Shown: positions 15,540 through 23,690, counted from the stretch's first letter. The stretch: 40,074 bases of DNA from Clostridia bacterium (GCA_017441945.1 JAFSBG010000158.1:1-40074), one strand, 5' to 3'. The notes: generated by a model not told the origin, from the sequence alone. A program made the numbers and translations.

Positions 15540-16430
15540 CTACATTTCATATCCGAAGCTCTTGACAGAGTTCGGATTATTGCGCCAGTCTTCCTTGACC
15601 TTTACCCAAAGCTCAAGATAAACGCGGGAGCCTGTCTTTTTGGAGATTTCCTCGCGGGCATCTGTGCCGATTTTCTTGATTTTGGAGCCCTGCTTGCCTA
15701 AGATTATGCCCTTATGGGACTTCTTTTCGCAGGTGATAGCCGCATTGATGGCTCTTGTGCCGTTTTCACGGATTTCTTCACGCTCAATTTCGATGGCAAC
15801 GCCGTGTGGGATTTCATCGCCGAGATTGAGAAGAATCTTTTCACGGATGATTTCAGCAAACATCTGATGCTCACTCTGGTCTGTCACCATTCCGTCAGGA
15901 TAAAGCTGAGGAGATTCCATACACATCTTGTCCAGCTCGTCTAAAAGCACATCGAGATTCTTCTTGTTTCGTGCAGAAATAGGAATGATTGCATCAAACT
16001 CATGTGCCTCGCTGTAAGTTGCGATTACAGGGAGAATATCATCCTGCTCGACAGTGTCGCACTTGTTGATAACGAGGATTGCAGGGAGCTGATAGCCCTT
16101 GATTTTATCGATGAGAATCTGCTCAGGCACGCCGATACGTGCAACAGGCTCAACGATGAGGATAACTGCGTCAACTTCTGCAACAGTTTCATTGATAATG
16201 TCCACCATATAGTCGCCAAGGCGGTTTTTAGCCTTGTGAAGACCAGGTGTATCAAGGAAAATCATCTGTGCTTCGCCGCGGTTTACAACGCCTGTGATAC
16301 GGTTTCTTGTTGTCTGCGGCTTATTGGAAACGATGGCAATTTTTTCGCCTACGAGAGCATTTGTCAGCGTACTCTTGCCTGCGTTTGGTCTGCCAACGAT
16401 GGAAAACATACCTGTTTTTGTAATATTCAT
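15540..16430 (-). CDS. era: GTPase Era, 30S ribosome assembly factor
   Basis: 296 residues, full length. GTPase motifs are GRPNAGKS (13-20), DTPG (60-63) and NKCD (122-125). A C-terminal KH RNA-binding domain has HKGIILGKQGSKIKKIG near 238, and the end reads LELWVKVKEDWRNN. Era binds the 3' end of 16S rRNA and couples 30S maturation to growth. It starts 12 nt after ybeY with a GAGGGG site lying in the ybeY end. ybeY-era is a conserved functional pair in rRNA processing. Confidence 0.95.
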   Translation of the reverse strand: MNITKTGMFSIVGRPNAGKSTLTNALVGEKIAIVSNKPQTTRNRITGVVNRGEAQMIFLDTPGLHKAKNRLGDYMVDIINETVAEVDAVILIVEPVARIGVPEQILIDKIKGYQLPAILVINKCDTVEQDDILPVIATYSEAHEFDAIIPISARNKKNLDVLLDELDKMCMESPQLYPDGMVTDQSEHQMFAEIIREKILLNLGDEIPHGVAIEIEREEIRENGTRAINAAITCEKKSHKGIILGKQGSKIKKIGTDAREEISKKTGSRVYLELWVKVKEDWRNNPNSVKSFGYEM

Positions 16431-16442
16431 ATCTATCCCCTC

Positions 16443-16958
16443 TTATCTTGTAAGGTCTTTTGAAACACTCATTATAATTTCTTCTTCAGCCGCGCGCATT
16501 TTAGCCTTCATCTCGCCTTCGTCAACATGATCGAAGCCTAAAAGATGAAGAATGCTGTGGGTGGCAAGATAAGCCATCTCGCGCTCCTTGCTGTGGCCGA
16601 ATTCCTCTGCCTGCTCTAAAATCTTGTCATAGCAGATGATGATGTCGCCCAGCATGATATCGCCTGTATTAGGCTCAATTTCATCCTTTAAATCCCCATG
16701 ATAAACGCCCTCATACATATCGAGCATAGGGAAGGAGAGCACATCGGTCACCTTATCAACATTACGGTTTTCTCTGTTGATAGTCTGGATTTCCTCACCT
16801 GAAACCATTGTCACATCGACGTGAGCCGAATAGCCCCTGAGATACTTTCTTATCGCCGCAACGATGCATCTTTTGGCGAGATTTTCTGCGTCATGGACGC
16901 GGACATCCTTCTTTCCGCTGACGCTTATGGATATTCTGACAGGTCTTACACTAACCAT
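16443..16958 (-). CDS. ybeY: Endoribonuclease YbeY (rRNA maturation factor)
   Basis: A 171-residue single-strand endoribonuclease involved in 16S rRNA 3' processing and ribosome quality control. The zinc motif HSILHLLGFDH (His 134, 138, 144) is intact, as is NRENRNVDKVTDVLSFPM. Two in-frame ATGs exist. The one at 16958 is chosen because AAGAAGG lies 9 nt upstream, whereas 16967 directly abuts that site. The start overlaps the phoH stop by 8 nt (ATGGTTAG). Confidence 0.93.
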   Translation of the reverse strand: MVSVRPVRISISVSGKKDVRVHDAENLAKRCIVAAIRKYLRGYSAHVDVTMVSGEEIQTINRENRNVDKVTDVLSFPMLDMYEGVYHGDLKDEIEPNTGDIMLGDIIICYDKILEQAEEFGHSKEREMAYLATHSILHLLGFDHVDEGEMKAKMRAAEEEIIMSVSKDLTR

Positions 16959-17982
16959 TTTTAACATCCTTCTTTATATCTTTTTTAAAATATTTTTTCT
17001 TTTCTTTAGCACGCTCAGCCGCGTTCTTTTCATACTTTTCGTAAGCCATGATAATCTTCTGCACCAGCTCATGGCGGACAACGTCGGCAGCGGTCAGGTG
17101 TACGATGCCGATATCGTCGATGTCCTTGAGGACATTCATGGCAACGCGTAAGCCCGAAGTCTTGCCGTCAGGAAGGTCGGTCTGTGTGATGTCGCCTGTG
17201 ATGACAACCTTGGAATTGAAGCCCATACGTGTCAGGAACATCTTCATCTGTTCAGGTGTTGTATTCTGTGCTTCGTCGAGAATGATGAAGCTGTCGTCGA
17301 GAGTTCTGCCTCGCATATAAGCGAGAGGCGCAACCTCGATATTGCCCTTTTCAAAGTAATTCTGGTAGCTTTCCGCACCCATCATATCGAAAAGAGCATC
17401 GTAAAGCGGACGGAGATAAGGGTCGACTTTGTTCTGTAAGTCACCAGGCAGGAAGCCTAATTTTTCGCCTGCTTCGACGGCCGGACGGGTGAGAATAATC
17501 TTGTTTACCTTCTTGTCACGGAATGCGGCAACAGCCTGAGCCACCGCAAGGTATGTCTTACCTGTACCTGCAGGACCGATGCCGAGCACGATGGTCTTGC
17601 GGGAGATTTCGTCAAGATATCTCTGCTGTCCCACAGTTTTCGCCTTGATGACCTTGCCTCTTGCAGTTACGCAGACAACGCCCTTGCCCATATCCCTGAG
17701 CTTGTTTTCCTCGCTGGAAGCGACGAGCGCAAGGACATAATTGACCATCTGCGGTGTCAGCTCCTCGCCCTTTGTGATGAGCTTCAAAAGCTCCTCAATG
17801 GCGCGCTTTGCCTTGAAAGCCATTTCCTCATTTTCACTCTGAATCTTGATATTGCCTTCACGGTTGACGATAGTCACGCCGAAATGCTTTTCGATCGCCT
17901 TTATATTTTCATCGAGAGAGCCGAAAAGGGCGATCTCCTGCTCCACTCTCTCCACATTTATGATATGTTCTGTCATTTTCAA
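16951..17982 (-). CDS. phoH: PhoH-family ATPase
   Basis: A 343-residue cytosolic ATPase with an N-terminal KH-like part, then a PhoH domain with Walker A GPAGTGKT (136-143), ILTRPAVEAGEKLGFLPGDL, the DEAQN box (236-240) and KVVITGDITQTDLP. The C-terminus is a Lys-rich tail. Relatives are NTPases or helicases tied to RNA metabolism, fitting the ybeY neighbour. The best-supported start is TTG at 17982, with AGGAG 7 nt upstream; it overlaps the yqfD stop as TTGA. An ATG two codons later (17976) has poor spacing. Confidence 0.92.
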   Translation of the reverse strand: MKMTEHIINVERVEQEIALFGSLDENIKAIEKHFGVTIVNREGNIKIQSENEEMAFKAKRAIEELLKLITKGEELTPQMVNYVLALVASSEENKLRDMGKGVVCVTARGKVIKAKTVGQQRYLDEISRKTIVLGIGPAGTGKTYLAVAQAVAAFRDKKVNKIILTRPAVEAGEKLGFLPGDLQNKVDPYLRPLYDALFDMMGAESYQNYFEKGNIEVAPLAYMRGRTLDDSFIILDEAQNTTPEQMKMFLTRMGFNSKVVITGDITQTDLPDGKTSGLRVAMNVLKDIDDIGIVHLTAADVVRHELVQKIIMAYEKYEKNAAERAKEKKKYFKKDIKKDVKNG

Positions 17983-19133
17983 TTTTCTACTCCTGCTTTT
18001 TCAAGGCATTCTGCCTCGTATTTCGCCAGATGATACTCCCCCTTGTCGATAATTTCGAAGCTGTCGGAACGAATTTCCACAATGCCCGATCGGGAAAGGA
18101 GGTTTTCACGCATCTCTTTGAAAATCTCACTTTCATCAGCCTCAAAGACGGCTTTTTTGAACTCAGCCTCCCTGTAAGTCTCACAGGACAGCCCCAGCGG
18201 AAGGCGATTTCCGTCAAAAAGGGTAAAGTAACTCACTTTATACCTTTTATCATAACACATATACGGATTTTTTTCAAGAAAATATAGCGGAAAACATCGG
18301 TTTCCAACGATAAGTTTATATTTTTTACGCTCACGTCCTGTATAAGCCTTGAAATTGAAATATTTCGGCACAGCCTCATAATGCCTTCGCCATGTGCGTA
18401 AGGTGATTTCCCCCGAAGCTCTCACAGGCTGGGTGACTGTTTCTTCGTCCTTGACATAGCTGATTTCACCTCTGATAAGCATATCGCCGGCAATAACAGT
18501 ATCTCCGGTTTCCACCGCTGCCGTGCCGTCCTTAACGATAATTTTCTCAACAATTCCGTCACGGTCAGCAACAATATCGCAGTAAGCATTTTCATCCACA
18601 ACCTGTTTAAAATTGTCCCTTTGTTTCACCACAATCTCGCCGTGACAGCCGTAGAAATTCACATTGAAATACTGCAATTCAGGGTAATTTATCATCACAT
18701 CACGGTTGATTTTCGGTATGTCAAGGTCAGCCTTCTTCGCCCCCGAAACAATGCCGTACTGACTTGCGATCTCATAGATACGCATCTCGTCTGCCTGGTC
18801 GGAGGTGACAGAAAGAGTCCATATACGGCTTGTGAGAATGTATAAAGTGAAAATAAAAATACCAAGCCCCACAAGCAGTCCATATCTTCCGCGGAGGAAA
18901 TAGGTGCTGAAAGCTATGCCGCTCTTGCGTTTTATTTTTGTTTTATAGCCGTTTGCGCGGCAGAAATCACGGATTTTGCGGTATTCTTTGAGAGATGCCG
19001 TAACGCGAGCCTTGTCGGCATCAATACGCTCGATTTTCTCGGCTTCATCTATCCTGTTCAATATTTTCTCCACATACGGACCTTCAATTACAAATATTAT
19101 GCGGTTTTTCAGCAATTTTATAATGTCAGTCAT
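17979..19133 (-). CDS. yqfD: Sporulation protein YqfD
   Basis: 384 residues with one clear membrane segment near 85-105 (GLLVGLGIFIFTLYILTS). A long extracytoplasmic part follows with the family's ELQYFNVNFYGC, VVKQRD, CDIVADRDGIVEKIIVKDGTAAVETGDTV and IRGEI signatures. YqfD is a conserved protein of spore-forming Firmicutes expressed in the mother cell; its biochemical role is unsettled. It starts 8 nt inside yqfC with a GGAGGGAA site. Together with yqfC and ylbJ it marks the organism as belonging to a sporulating lineage. Confidence 0.9.
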   Translation of the reverse strand: MTDIIKLLKNRIIFVIEGPYVEKILNRIDEAEKIERIDADKARVTASLKEYRKIRDFCRANGYKTKIKRKSGIAFSTYFLRGRYGLLVGLGIFIFTLYILTSRIWTLSVTSDQADEMRIYEIASQYGIVSGAKKADLDIPKINRDVMINYPELQYFNVNFYGCHGEIVVKQRDNFKQVVDENAYCDIVADRDGIVEKIIVKDGTAAVETGDTVIAGDMLIRGEISYVKDEETVTQPVRASGEITLRTWRRHYEAVPKYFNFKAYTGRERKKYKLIVGNRCFPLYFLEKNPYMCYDKRYKVSYFTLFDGNRLPLGLSCETYREAEFKKAVFEADESEIFKEMRENLLSRSGIVEIRSDSFEIIDKGEYHLAKYEAECLEKAGVEN

Positions 19134-19368
19134 GGCTTCCCTCCACGCTCACAGAAAGTATCGTGCCGCGCACCTCGATATAGCCTCGGCTTTTCTCGCG
19201 CATTTCCATATCAAAGCCGTGAATAATTATATCATAACGGCGGCAAACCAGCTCGATAACCTCCTTTTCAAACCGCTTTATGCTTAAAAACCCCTCGATA
19301 ACCGCCCAGCTCTGGCCGTAAAGCTGCACACGGGGCGAAGTCATATCCTTGATTAAATTATCTGCCAT
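19126..19368 (-). CDS. yqfC: Sporulation protein YqfC (YabP/YqfC family)
   Basis: An 80-residue protein with the family pattern RVQLYGQSWAVIEGFLSIKRF, ELVCRRYDIIIHG and the closing GYIEVRGTILSVS. YabP/YqfC proteins are small beta-rich sporulation proteins of the mother cell, with YqfC usually made with YqfD. The GAGGTGAT ribosome site is in the 70-bp region shared with divergent ylbJ. First gene of the yqfC-yqfD-phoH-ybeY-era run. Confidence 0.9.
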   Translation of the reverse strand: MADNLIKDMTSPRVQLYGQSWAVIEGFLSIKRFEKEVIELVCRRYDIIIHGFDMEMREKSRGYIEVRGTILSVSVEGSHD

Positions 19369-19438
19369 TTTATCACCTCGGCTATATTTATGGCAATTTT
19401 TATTGCCTTAGCACATATAAATCAGCGAGGTGATAAGT
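19369..19438. promoter_or_regulatory. Compact, nearly symmetric divergent control region yqfC/ylbJ
   Basis: Both ends carry the same GAGGTGATAA ribosome site in opposite orientation. The centre is a perfect GGCAAT-TTTT-ATTGCC palindrome (19392-19407), flanked by CATAAATA on the minus strand and CATATAAA on the plus strand. These resemble mother-cell sigma-factor -10 boxes, but the implied start sites would fall almost on the ribosome sites, so the promoters are uncertain. Confidence 0.5.
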
Positions 19439-20620
19439 TTGAAATACGAAAAATTGCTGTCATTCATAACCCTTACAGGAATAGTTTTCTTCGGCATGGG
19501 GTTACTACTTTTCCCCCTTGACACATCAAAATCCTGCGTTGGTGGCATAAACCTGTGTATAAATGCGGTGTTTCCCTCCCTTTTCCCCTTCTTCGTCACA
19601 TCGTCGATGCTGATAAGCACAGGGGCGATTTCACGCCTTGCGGATATTTTATCCCCTGTCGGCAAGGCTCTTTTCGGCATATCGGGCAAGGGCTTTTCAG
19701 CCTTTCTCATCGGCATTCTGGGTGGCTACCCTGTTGGAGTGCGGACAGCCGTTCAGCTGTTTGAGGAGGGGCACATCAGCCGTAAAGAATGCCAGAGGTT
19801 GCTCCTTTTCTGCAACAATTCGGGTCCTGCATTTATCTTAGGCGTTGTGGGCGTGGGGCTTCTGGGCGAAAGCCGTCTTGGGGTGATTTTATACACAGCC
19901 CATATTTTATCAGCGATTCTCATAGGATTCCTTTTGCACAAGCTCTCTCCTGAACAGTTCGATTTGCCGACTCCCCAAACTGTCCACAAAGACAAGGTTA
20001 GTCGCGCACAGTTCGGTTTCGTGACCTCCTTCATCACATCTGTGACGAGCGCAATGGGAGCGATGGCTAATGTCTGCGGCTTTGTTATCTTCTTCGGAGT
20101 ATTTGTGACAGTACTGCACAAAAGCGGCATAATAAATACAGTTTCAGCATTGATAACGGCAATTTTCGGAGAATATCTTGCCGAAAAAGGCTTATTAAAT
20201 GGAATCATCACAGGTTTTTTCGAGCTGACTGGCGGAATATCGGCACTTTCGGGCGCCGATTTATACAGCTCTATGCTGACATCGGGATTTCTTTTAGGCT
20301 GGGCAGGCTTGTCGGTGCACTTTCAGGCCATGAGCTTTGCGAGCCGTGCAGGACTTAAATCCCGGGGGTATTTCGTTGCCAAGCTGTTCCAGGGCGGGCT
20401 TTCTTCTGCTCTCCTGTGGCTTTATTTCAGGCTGTTTCCCATGTCTCAGGGGGCATTCAGTTACGACTACCCATATTATTACGGTCTCGACCCTGAGATG
20501 TACGCAGGATTTCTCCGCGGAAATCTGATTTTAACAGGATTTTTCATGGTTTTGTGCCTTATCCTCTATTTTTCTATTGTTTTTTACCAGAAAATCCGTT
20601 ATAATAAAGATAATGATTAA
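19439..20620 (+). CDS. ylbJ: Sporulation integral membrane protein YlbJ
   Basis: 393 residues with eight or more hydrophobic segments and the family's gate-type motifs: NAVFPSLFPFFV, ILGGYPVGVRTA, FCNNSGPAFILG and FFELTGGI. YlbJ is a nucleoside-recognition-domain membrane protein needed for normal spore cortex or dipicolinate-related maturation in B. subtilis. The start is the TTG at 19439, 8 nt after GAGG. The GTG at 19430 lies inside the ribosome site. A strong promoter for the next transcript sits inside its last codons. Confidence 0.92.
   Translation: MKYEKLLSFITLTGIVFFGMGLLLFPLDTSKSCVGGINLCINAVFPSLFPFFVTSSMLISTGAISRLADILSPVGKALFGISGKGFSAFLIGILGGYPVGVRTAVQLFEEGHISRKECQRLLLFCNNSGPAFILGVVGVGLLGESRLGVILYTAHILSAILIGFLLHKLSPEQFDLPTPQTVHKDKVSRAQFGFVTSFITSVTSAMGAMANVCGFVIFFGVFVTVLHKSGIINTVSALITAIFGEYLAEKGLLNGIITGFFELTGGISALSGADLYSSMLTSGFLLGWAGLSVHFQAMSFASRAGLKSRGYFVAKLFQGGLSSALLWLYFRLFPMSQGAFSYDYPYYYGLDPEMYAGFLRGNLILTGFFMVLCLILYFSIVFYQKIRYNKDND
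20577..20605 (+). promoter_or_regulatory. Sigma-A promoter inside the 3' end of ylbJ
   Basis: TTGTTT (20577-20582) and a perfect TATAAT (20600-20605) with 17-bp spacing. Transcription would begin near 20612, just before the ylbJ stop, and serve the structured RNA that follows. Confidence 0.8.
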
Positions 20621-20790
20621 CAGTAACCGCGGAACAAAGCAGAGTGCGTTCAGCGGTGAGATATTTTTTTGGCAGAATGGATAAAAGCCGCAGGCAAGGC
20701 TTTGTGCCTTAACGAGGATTTTTAGCCAGAGATGACAGAAAAAGAGCCGCCGATGAATGCGCTATTGATTTGCGGAGTGGTTACATAAAA
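20612..20790 (+). ncRNA. Structured RNA, rod-like fold (6S-like RNA or leader of the next gene)
   Basis: The region folds end to end: GTAACC (623-628 of this kb) with GGTTAC (779-784), CAAA (635-638) with TTTG (769-772), and AGTGCGTTCA (643-652) with TGAATGCGCT (754-763, two G-U). Next, GCGG (653-656) pairs with CCGC (747-750), a U run (665-669) with an A run (739-743), TGGC (670-673) with GCCA (725-728), TAAAA (682-686) with TTTTA (720-724), and AGGCA (692-696) with TGCCT (705-709). It has its own promoter and no open frame. A long interrupted rod of this size recalls 6S RNA, but I cannot confirm a family. No terminator precedes the next gene's ribosome site, so it could also be a cis-acting leader. 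Confidence 0.6.
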
Positions 20791-20803
20791 AAGGAGGGAT
20801 CTC

Positions 20804-21022
20804 ATGCTTTACGGAAAAGGAATAGAGCCGCGCTGTGCCTACTGCGCCCATTCCCATAAGATAGACGATATGGATGTGCTGTGCTCCAAATACGGCCCTG
20901 TCGACGGCGCATATCATTGCCGCCGCTTTAAGTATGACCCATTGAAGCGTGAGTTTCCGAAACGCATCGTCCGCAAGAAGAAAACCTTCACCCAGGCGGA
21001 TTTTGATTTGAATATCGATTAA
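20804..21022 (+). CDS. Small Cys-containing conserved-type protein downstream of the structured RNA
   Basis: A 72-residue protein. The N-terminal half has CAYCAHS, CSKYG and CRRF, four Cys plus His residues in a spacing that could bind one metal ion. The C-terminal half is basic (RIVRKKKTF). It starts with a perfect AAGGAGGG ribosome site directly after the structured RNA and is followed by its own terminator. I believe similar proteins are common in Clostridia, but I know no function. Co-transcription with the RNA is likely. Confidence 0.8.
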   Translation: MLYGKGIEPRCAYCAHSHKIDDMDVLCSKYGPVDGAYHCRRFKYDPLKREFPKRIVRKKKTFTQADFDLNID

Positions 21023-21050
21023 AAGCTCTCCGTAAGGGGAGCTTTTTTGT
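21023..21050 (+). terminator. Intrinsic terminator of the RNA / Cys-protein transcript
   Basis: AAGCTC and GAGCTT arms with CC/GG inside and a GTAA loop, followed by six T residues. Confidence 0.9.
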
Positions 21051-21782
21051 GCCCTATTCGCACAAACTACCCTTACGCACAATCCCCGTAGGGGCGAGCA
21101 TTGCTCGTCCGCGGGAGGCGGAACGCCTCCCCTACATCCCCTACGCACAATCCCTGTAGGGACCGGCGTCCTCGACGGTCCGTAAATGCATTATATTCCG
21201 GGCGGGCATGGAAACCCGCCCCTACGCACAATCCCTCTTGCCTCCCTCTGATATTCACCCCAACAAGCAGGCTTGTCGGGGACCCCATTTTGGAGGTGGC
21301 TTGCGTCAGCAAGACGGAGGGAGAGAATATTATTCAATCCGCACAGGCACCAATTAAATACATAAATGATGCCATACGCTTCGCGATTACATACACCTGC
21401 GGTGATTACATACTATGCCTTACGGTATGATTATGGTGTGACGAAGTCACATTTGATAAGTGACAATCCCTCCGTCACTGCGTGACACCTCCCTTTACAC
21501 AAGGGAGGCTAAACATAGCTTGTCATTCTGAACGCAGTGAAGAATCTTTCCCTCGGTTTGCACAGACCCTGTAGGGGCGGGTTTCCATGCCCGCCCGCAA
21601 AATAATGTAGGGCGGGGGCTTGCTCTCGCCGTGTAAAAGTGATAACCCCTCCGCTTCACATTCGTTCAGCCACCTCCCCTTGCACAGGGGAGTCAATGTA
21701 CATTGGTTTTAGGGGAGCTGCTTGCGCTCCCGCAGATAACGCAGGGCGGGACATACTGCTATGTCCCACACAGTCTGTAAGA
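21051..21782. repeat. Long repeat mosaic with mini-hairpin array 3
   Basis: About 730 nt without a credible gene. It includes element B (21157-21182), element C (21199-21224 and near 21571-21597), an element F variant with a CAAGCAGGCTTG core (21251-21300), element E near 21465-21510 and element A (21521-21546). The hairpin array (about 21372-21458) has CGC-TTC-GCG, CACC-TGC-GGTG and TGTGAC-GAA-GTCACA, joined by ATTACATA linkers. A GGGACATA-CTGC-TATGTCCC hairpin lies near 21748-21767. Confidence 0.7.
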
Positions 21783-22475
21783 CTACTGTATATCATCAAC
21801 AATACCGCCCCAGTTTTTATCGATAGCCTGCTGAATGACAGGCTTCCATTTAGTCCAGCCGTAGCGATTGCCTGTCTTTTCAACTTGTCTGTCTATATGC
21901 TGAATAGCTCTGGCGGTAAGCTCAGAACCGTACCTTGCAATAAGGTCAGTTACCTCATCGTCAGATAATCTGACCCACTTGTATTCGCCGTAGGCAGTTT
22001 TACTGTCATCATACACGTGTGCGCTTACACTCTCTTTATTATTCTTTTTATTATACTCTTGTATAGGGCTGTCCTTTCTGACCAGTTGTCCCTGTCCGGA
22101 TTGCCCGGCTCCGCTGTCCGCTATGTCCTCATCGTCTGTCAGGATTGACAATATCTCATATGGAATGCTTTCATAAGGGATTGTGTACCATTTTGTCTGG
22201 TCATAACGCATCTTATTGAATCGGTTTGAAATAAGCAGTCCCTTTTCTTCAAGAGAATTGAGCGCCCTTCTTACAGTTCTTTCTGACCAGAAGGAAAATT
22301 GCTCCTGCCAGTTGTTGTAAGAGCTGTAAGTCCATGTGTGTCCTTCACGGAAGTTTACGCCTTGTTCCTTATTCTTTTTAATCCAGTAATGAATCTGGTG
22401 AAGCACAATAGCCTCGTTAAGCCCGATGACAGCGGCCAGCTCAGGGGCGAAACAAAGTATATTTGTCTTGGTCAT
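21783..22475 (-). CDS. Orphan replication-initiator / phage replisome-organiser-like protein
   Basis: 230 residues. Residues 1-100 are a winged-helix segment typical of phage and plasmid replication proteins: GLNEAIVLHQIHYWIKKNKE, WTYSSYNNWQEQFSFWS, RTVRRALNSLEEKGLLIS and KWYTI. A polar linker follows, then a C-terminal domain (SDDEVTDLIARYGSELTARAIQHID) like those ending such initiators. It would bind origin DNA on a mobile element. No other phage, plasmid or integrase gene is nearby, and it is flanked on both sides by 600-730 nt of repeats, so it is probably a remnant or a domesticated gene. The AAAGGAG site is about 11 nt before the ATG. Confidence 0.7.
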   Translation of the reverse strand: MTKTNILCFAPELAAVIGLNEAIVLHQIHYWIKKNKEQGVNFREGHTWTYSSYNNWQEQFSFWSERTVRRALNSLEEKGLLISNRFNKMRYDQTKWYTIPYESIPYEILSILTDDEDIADSGAGQSGQGQLVRKDSPIQEYNKKNNKESVSAHVYDDSKTAYGEYKWVRLSDDEVTDLIARYGSELTARAIQHIDRQVEKTGNRYGWTKWKPVIQQAIDKNWGGIVDDIQ

Positions 22476-22496
22476 AAAGAAAAATCTCCTTTGATA

Positions 22497-22512
22497 TAGT
22501 ATAGCTATACTA
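22497..22512. promoter_or_regulatory. 16-bp perfect palindrome upstream of the initiator-like gene
   Basis: TAGTATAGCTATACTA is fully self-complementary and continues into a further TACTA half. It lies 22-37 bp before the start codon and overlaps a TATACT -10-like hexamer, the usual place for an autoregulatory operator. Confidence 0.55.
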
Positions 22513-22539
22513 TACTAAATAACCGAGAAATAAATAAAC

Positions 22540-23040
22540 GAAAGGTTTCGTAAAAACATTTCGCGGAATAAAATAGAAAATATCCGTAGGGGAGGGTCTC
22601 TGCGCCCTCCCGCTTCTTGCACAATCCCTGTAGGGACCGGCGTCCCCGGTGTCCCGTAAATGCATTATATTCCGGGCGGGCATGGAAACCCGCCCCTACG
22701 CACAATTCCCGTAGTGGACGGTAAAGCCTCCCTTGCCTAATGGCCCAGGCCACCCTCTCTTGACCTTCGGTCAATTCACCTTGAGGGAGGGGGACCATTC
22801 GGAGAATGGTGGATGGATTCAACAACGTCCCGCATAAGAAAGTAATAAGTAATAGTGAAAAGTGAAGAAGTGAGGTGTGATAAATCACATTAAATAGGTT
22901 TTACCTCTCCGTCTTGCTGTCGCAAGCCACCTCTCCTGAAACAGGAGAGGCAAGCGGCTTTCCCGTAGGGGCGGGTCTCCGTGCCCGCCCGCGGTATGTC
23001 GCAAGCGTCGTTCCCTACGAATATTTTGTCATTCCAACGG
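22540..23040. repeat. Repeat mosaic between the initiator-like gene and carD
   Basis: No gene is seen. It contains GTAGGGGAGGG/GCCCTCCC (22588-22612), element B (22629-22655), element C (22673-22698 and 22969-22991), element E-like arms around 22745-22805, a GTGTGATAAATCACA hairpin near 22874-22888, and an element E copy with CTTGCTGTCGCAAG (22912-22925). Confidence 0.7.
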
Positions 23041-23048
23041 CAACAAAA

Positions 23049-23076
23049 CAAAAAGCTCCCCTTTCGGGAAGCTTTT
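23049..23076 (-). terminator. Terminator of carD
   Basis: On the minus strand AAAAGCT and AGCTTTTT arms enclose CCC-GAAA-GGG, ending in T residues, 11 nt after the carD stop. Confidence 0.85.
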
Positions 23077-23086
23077 CCACATATAT

Positions 23087-23587
23087 TTACTTATTCTTTT
23101 CAATAATCTCGACGCGGAGCTTTATGTATTCAGGCACCTTCTCGCGCGGTATTCCAAGAGCCACAGCCAGCTCGCCATAGAGCAGGTCTTCGGCTTTCTT
23201 CAAAAATCTTTCATCGACCATACCGAGCTTGCGTCTGTTTTTCTCGGCTGCAATACGCTTGTTGTAAATCGACATAACGAGATACATCAGCTCATGGCAC
23301 TGGTAAGTTTTCAACACCTTGTCGTATCTCTGGCTGAGAAGCTGCACCTTGCTTTCGTACACAGGCTCGGCAACAATATCCATAACAGAGCAGATAAGCT
23401 CCTCCGCCGCATCACGGGTAATGACAGGGCGGGTGAAAATCTTATCGCTGAAAAGCGGCATATAGATAGTTTCCCTCTGATAGACAGGATGGAGCATGAG
23501 ATAATCTTTGCCGTCCATCTGTGTCTTTTCGCCCACACGGCAAACGCCGCTTGCACCGTACACTATAAGTTCGCCTTCGTTATACAT
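23087..23587 (-). CDS. CarD/CdnL-family transcriptional regulator
   Basis: A 166-residue protein with the RNA-polymerase-interacting CarD_CdnL_TRCF domain at the N-terminus (MYNEGELIVYGASGVCRVGE, then DYLMLHPVY and IYMPLFSDK). A helical DNA-binding C-terminal part reads KVLKTYQCHELMYLVMSIYNKR and ERFLKKAEDLLYGELAVALGI. Such proteins bind the polymerase beta subunit and stabilise open promoter complexes. The ATG at 23587 gives the family's usual MYN start with GGATGG upstream; an ATG at 23596 is possible. Preceded by a promoter overlapping a long inverted repeat. Confidence 0.88.
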   Translation of the reverse strand: MYNEGELIVYGASGVCRVGEKTQMDGKDYLMLHPVYQRETIYMPLFSDKIFTRPVITRDAAEELICSVMDIVAEPVYESKVQLLSQRYDKVLKTYQCHELMYLVMSIYNKRIAAEKNRRKLGMVDERFLKKAEDLLYGELAVALGIPREKVPEYIKLRVEIIEKNK

Positions 23588-23690
23588 ATTTACCATCCAT
23601 TTCTGTAAATCGCGCCTATAATTATCATAATTGTCATATTCTGCGGTTCTGCCTGAAAGGGCAGGAGCAAAATGACGGTTATTTAATCAA

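Noticed and set aside
20623..20784. Cyclic-di-GMP riboswitch as an explanation of the structured RNA
   Set aside because: The conserved core sequences of the type I and II riboswitches, as I remember them, are not present, and the fold is one long rod rather than packed helices.
21073..21430. Small open frames giving GRRP/GRAW-type peptides in the repeat mosaic
   Set aside because: They are translations of elements B, C and F. The same peptides recur wherever the elements occur, and no ribosome sites precede them.
21783..22475. Integrated prophage or conjugative element
   Set aside because: Only one replication-type gene is present, with no integrase, capsid, relaxase or attachment-site pair visible in the window.
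22505..22888. 127-codon open frame on the minus strand
   Set aside because: It is composed mostly of element B, C and E sequence; no domain or ribosome site.
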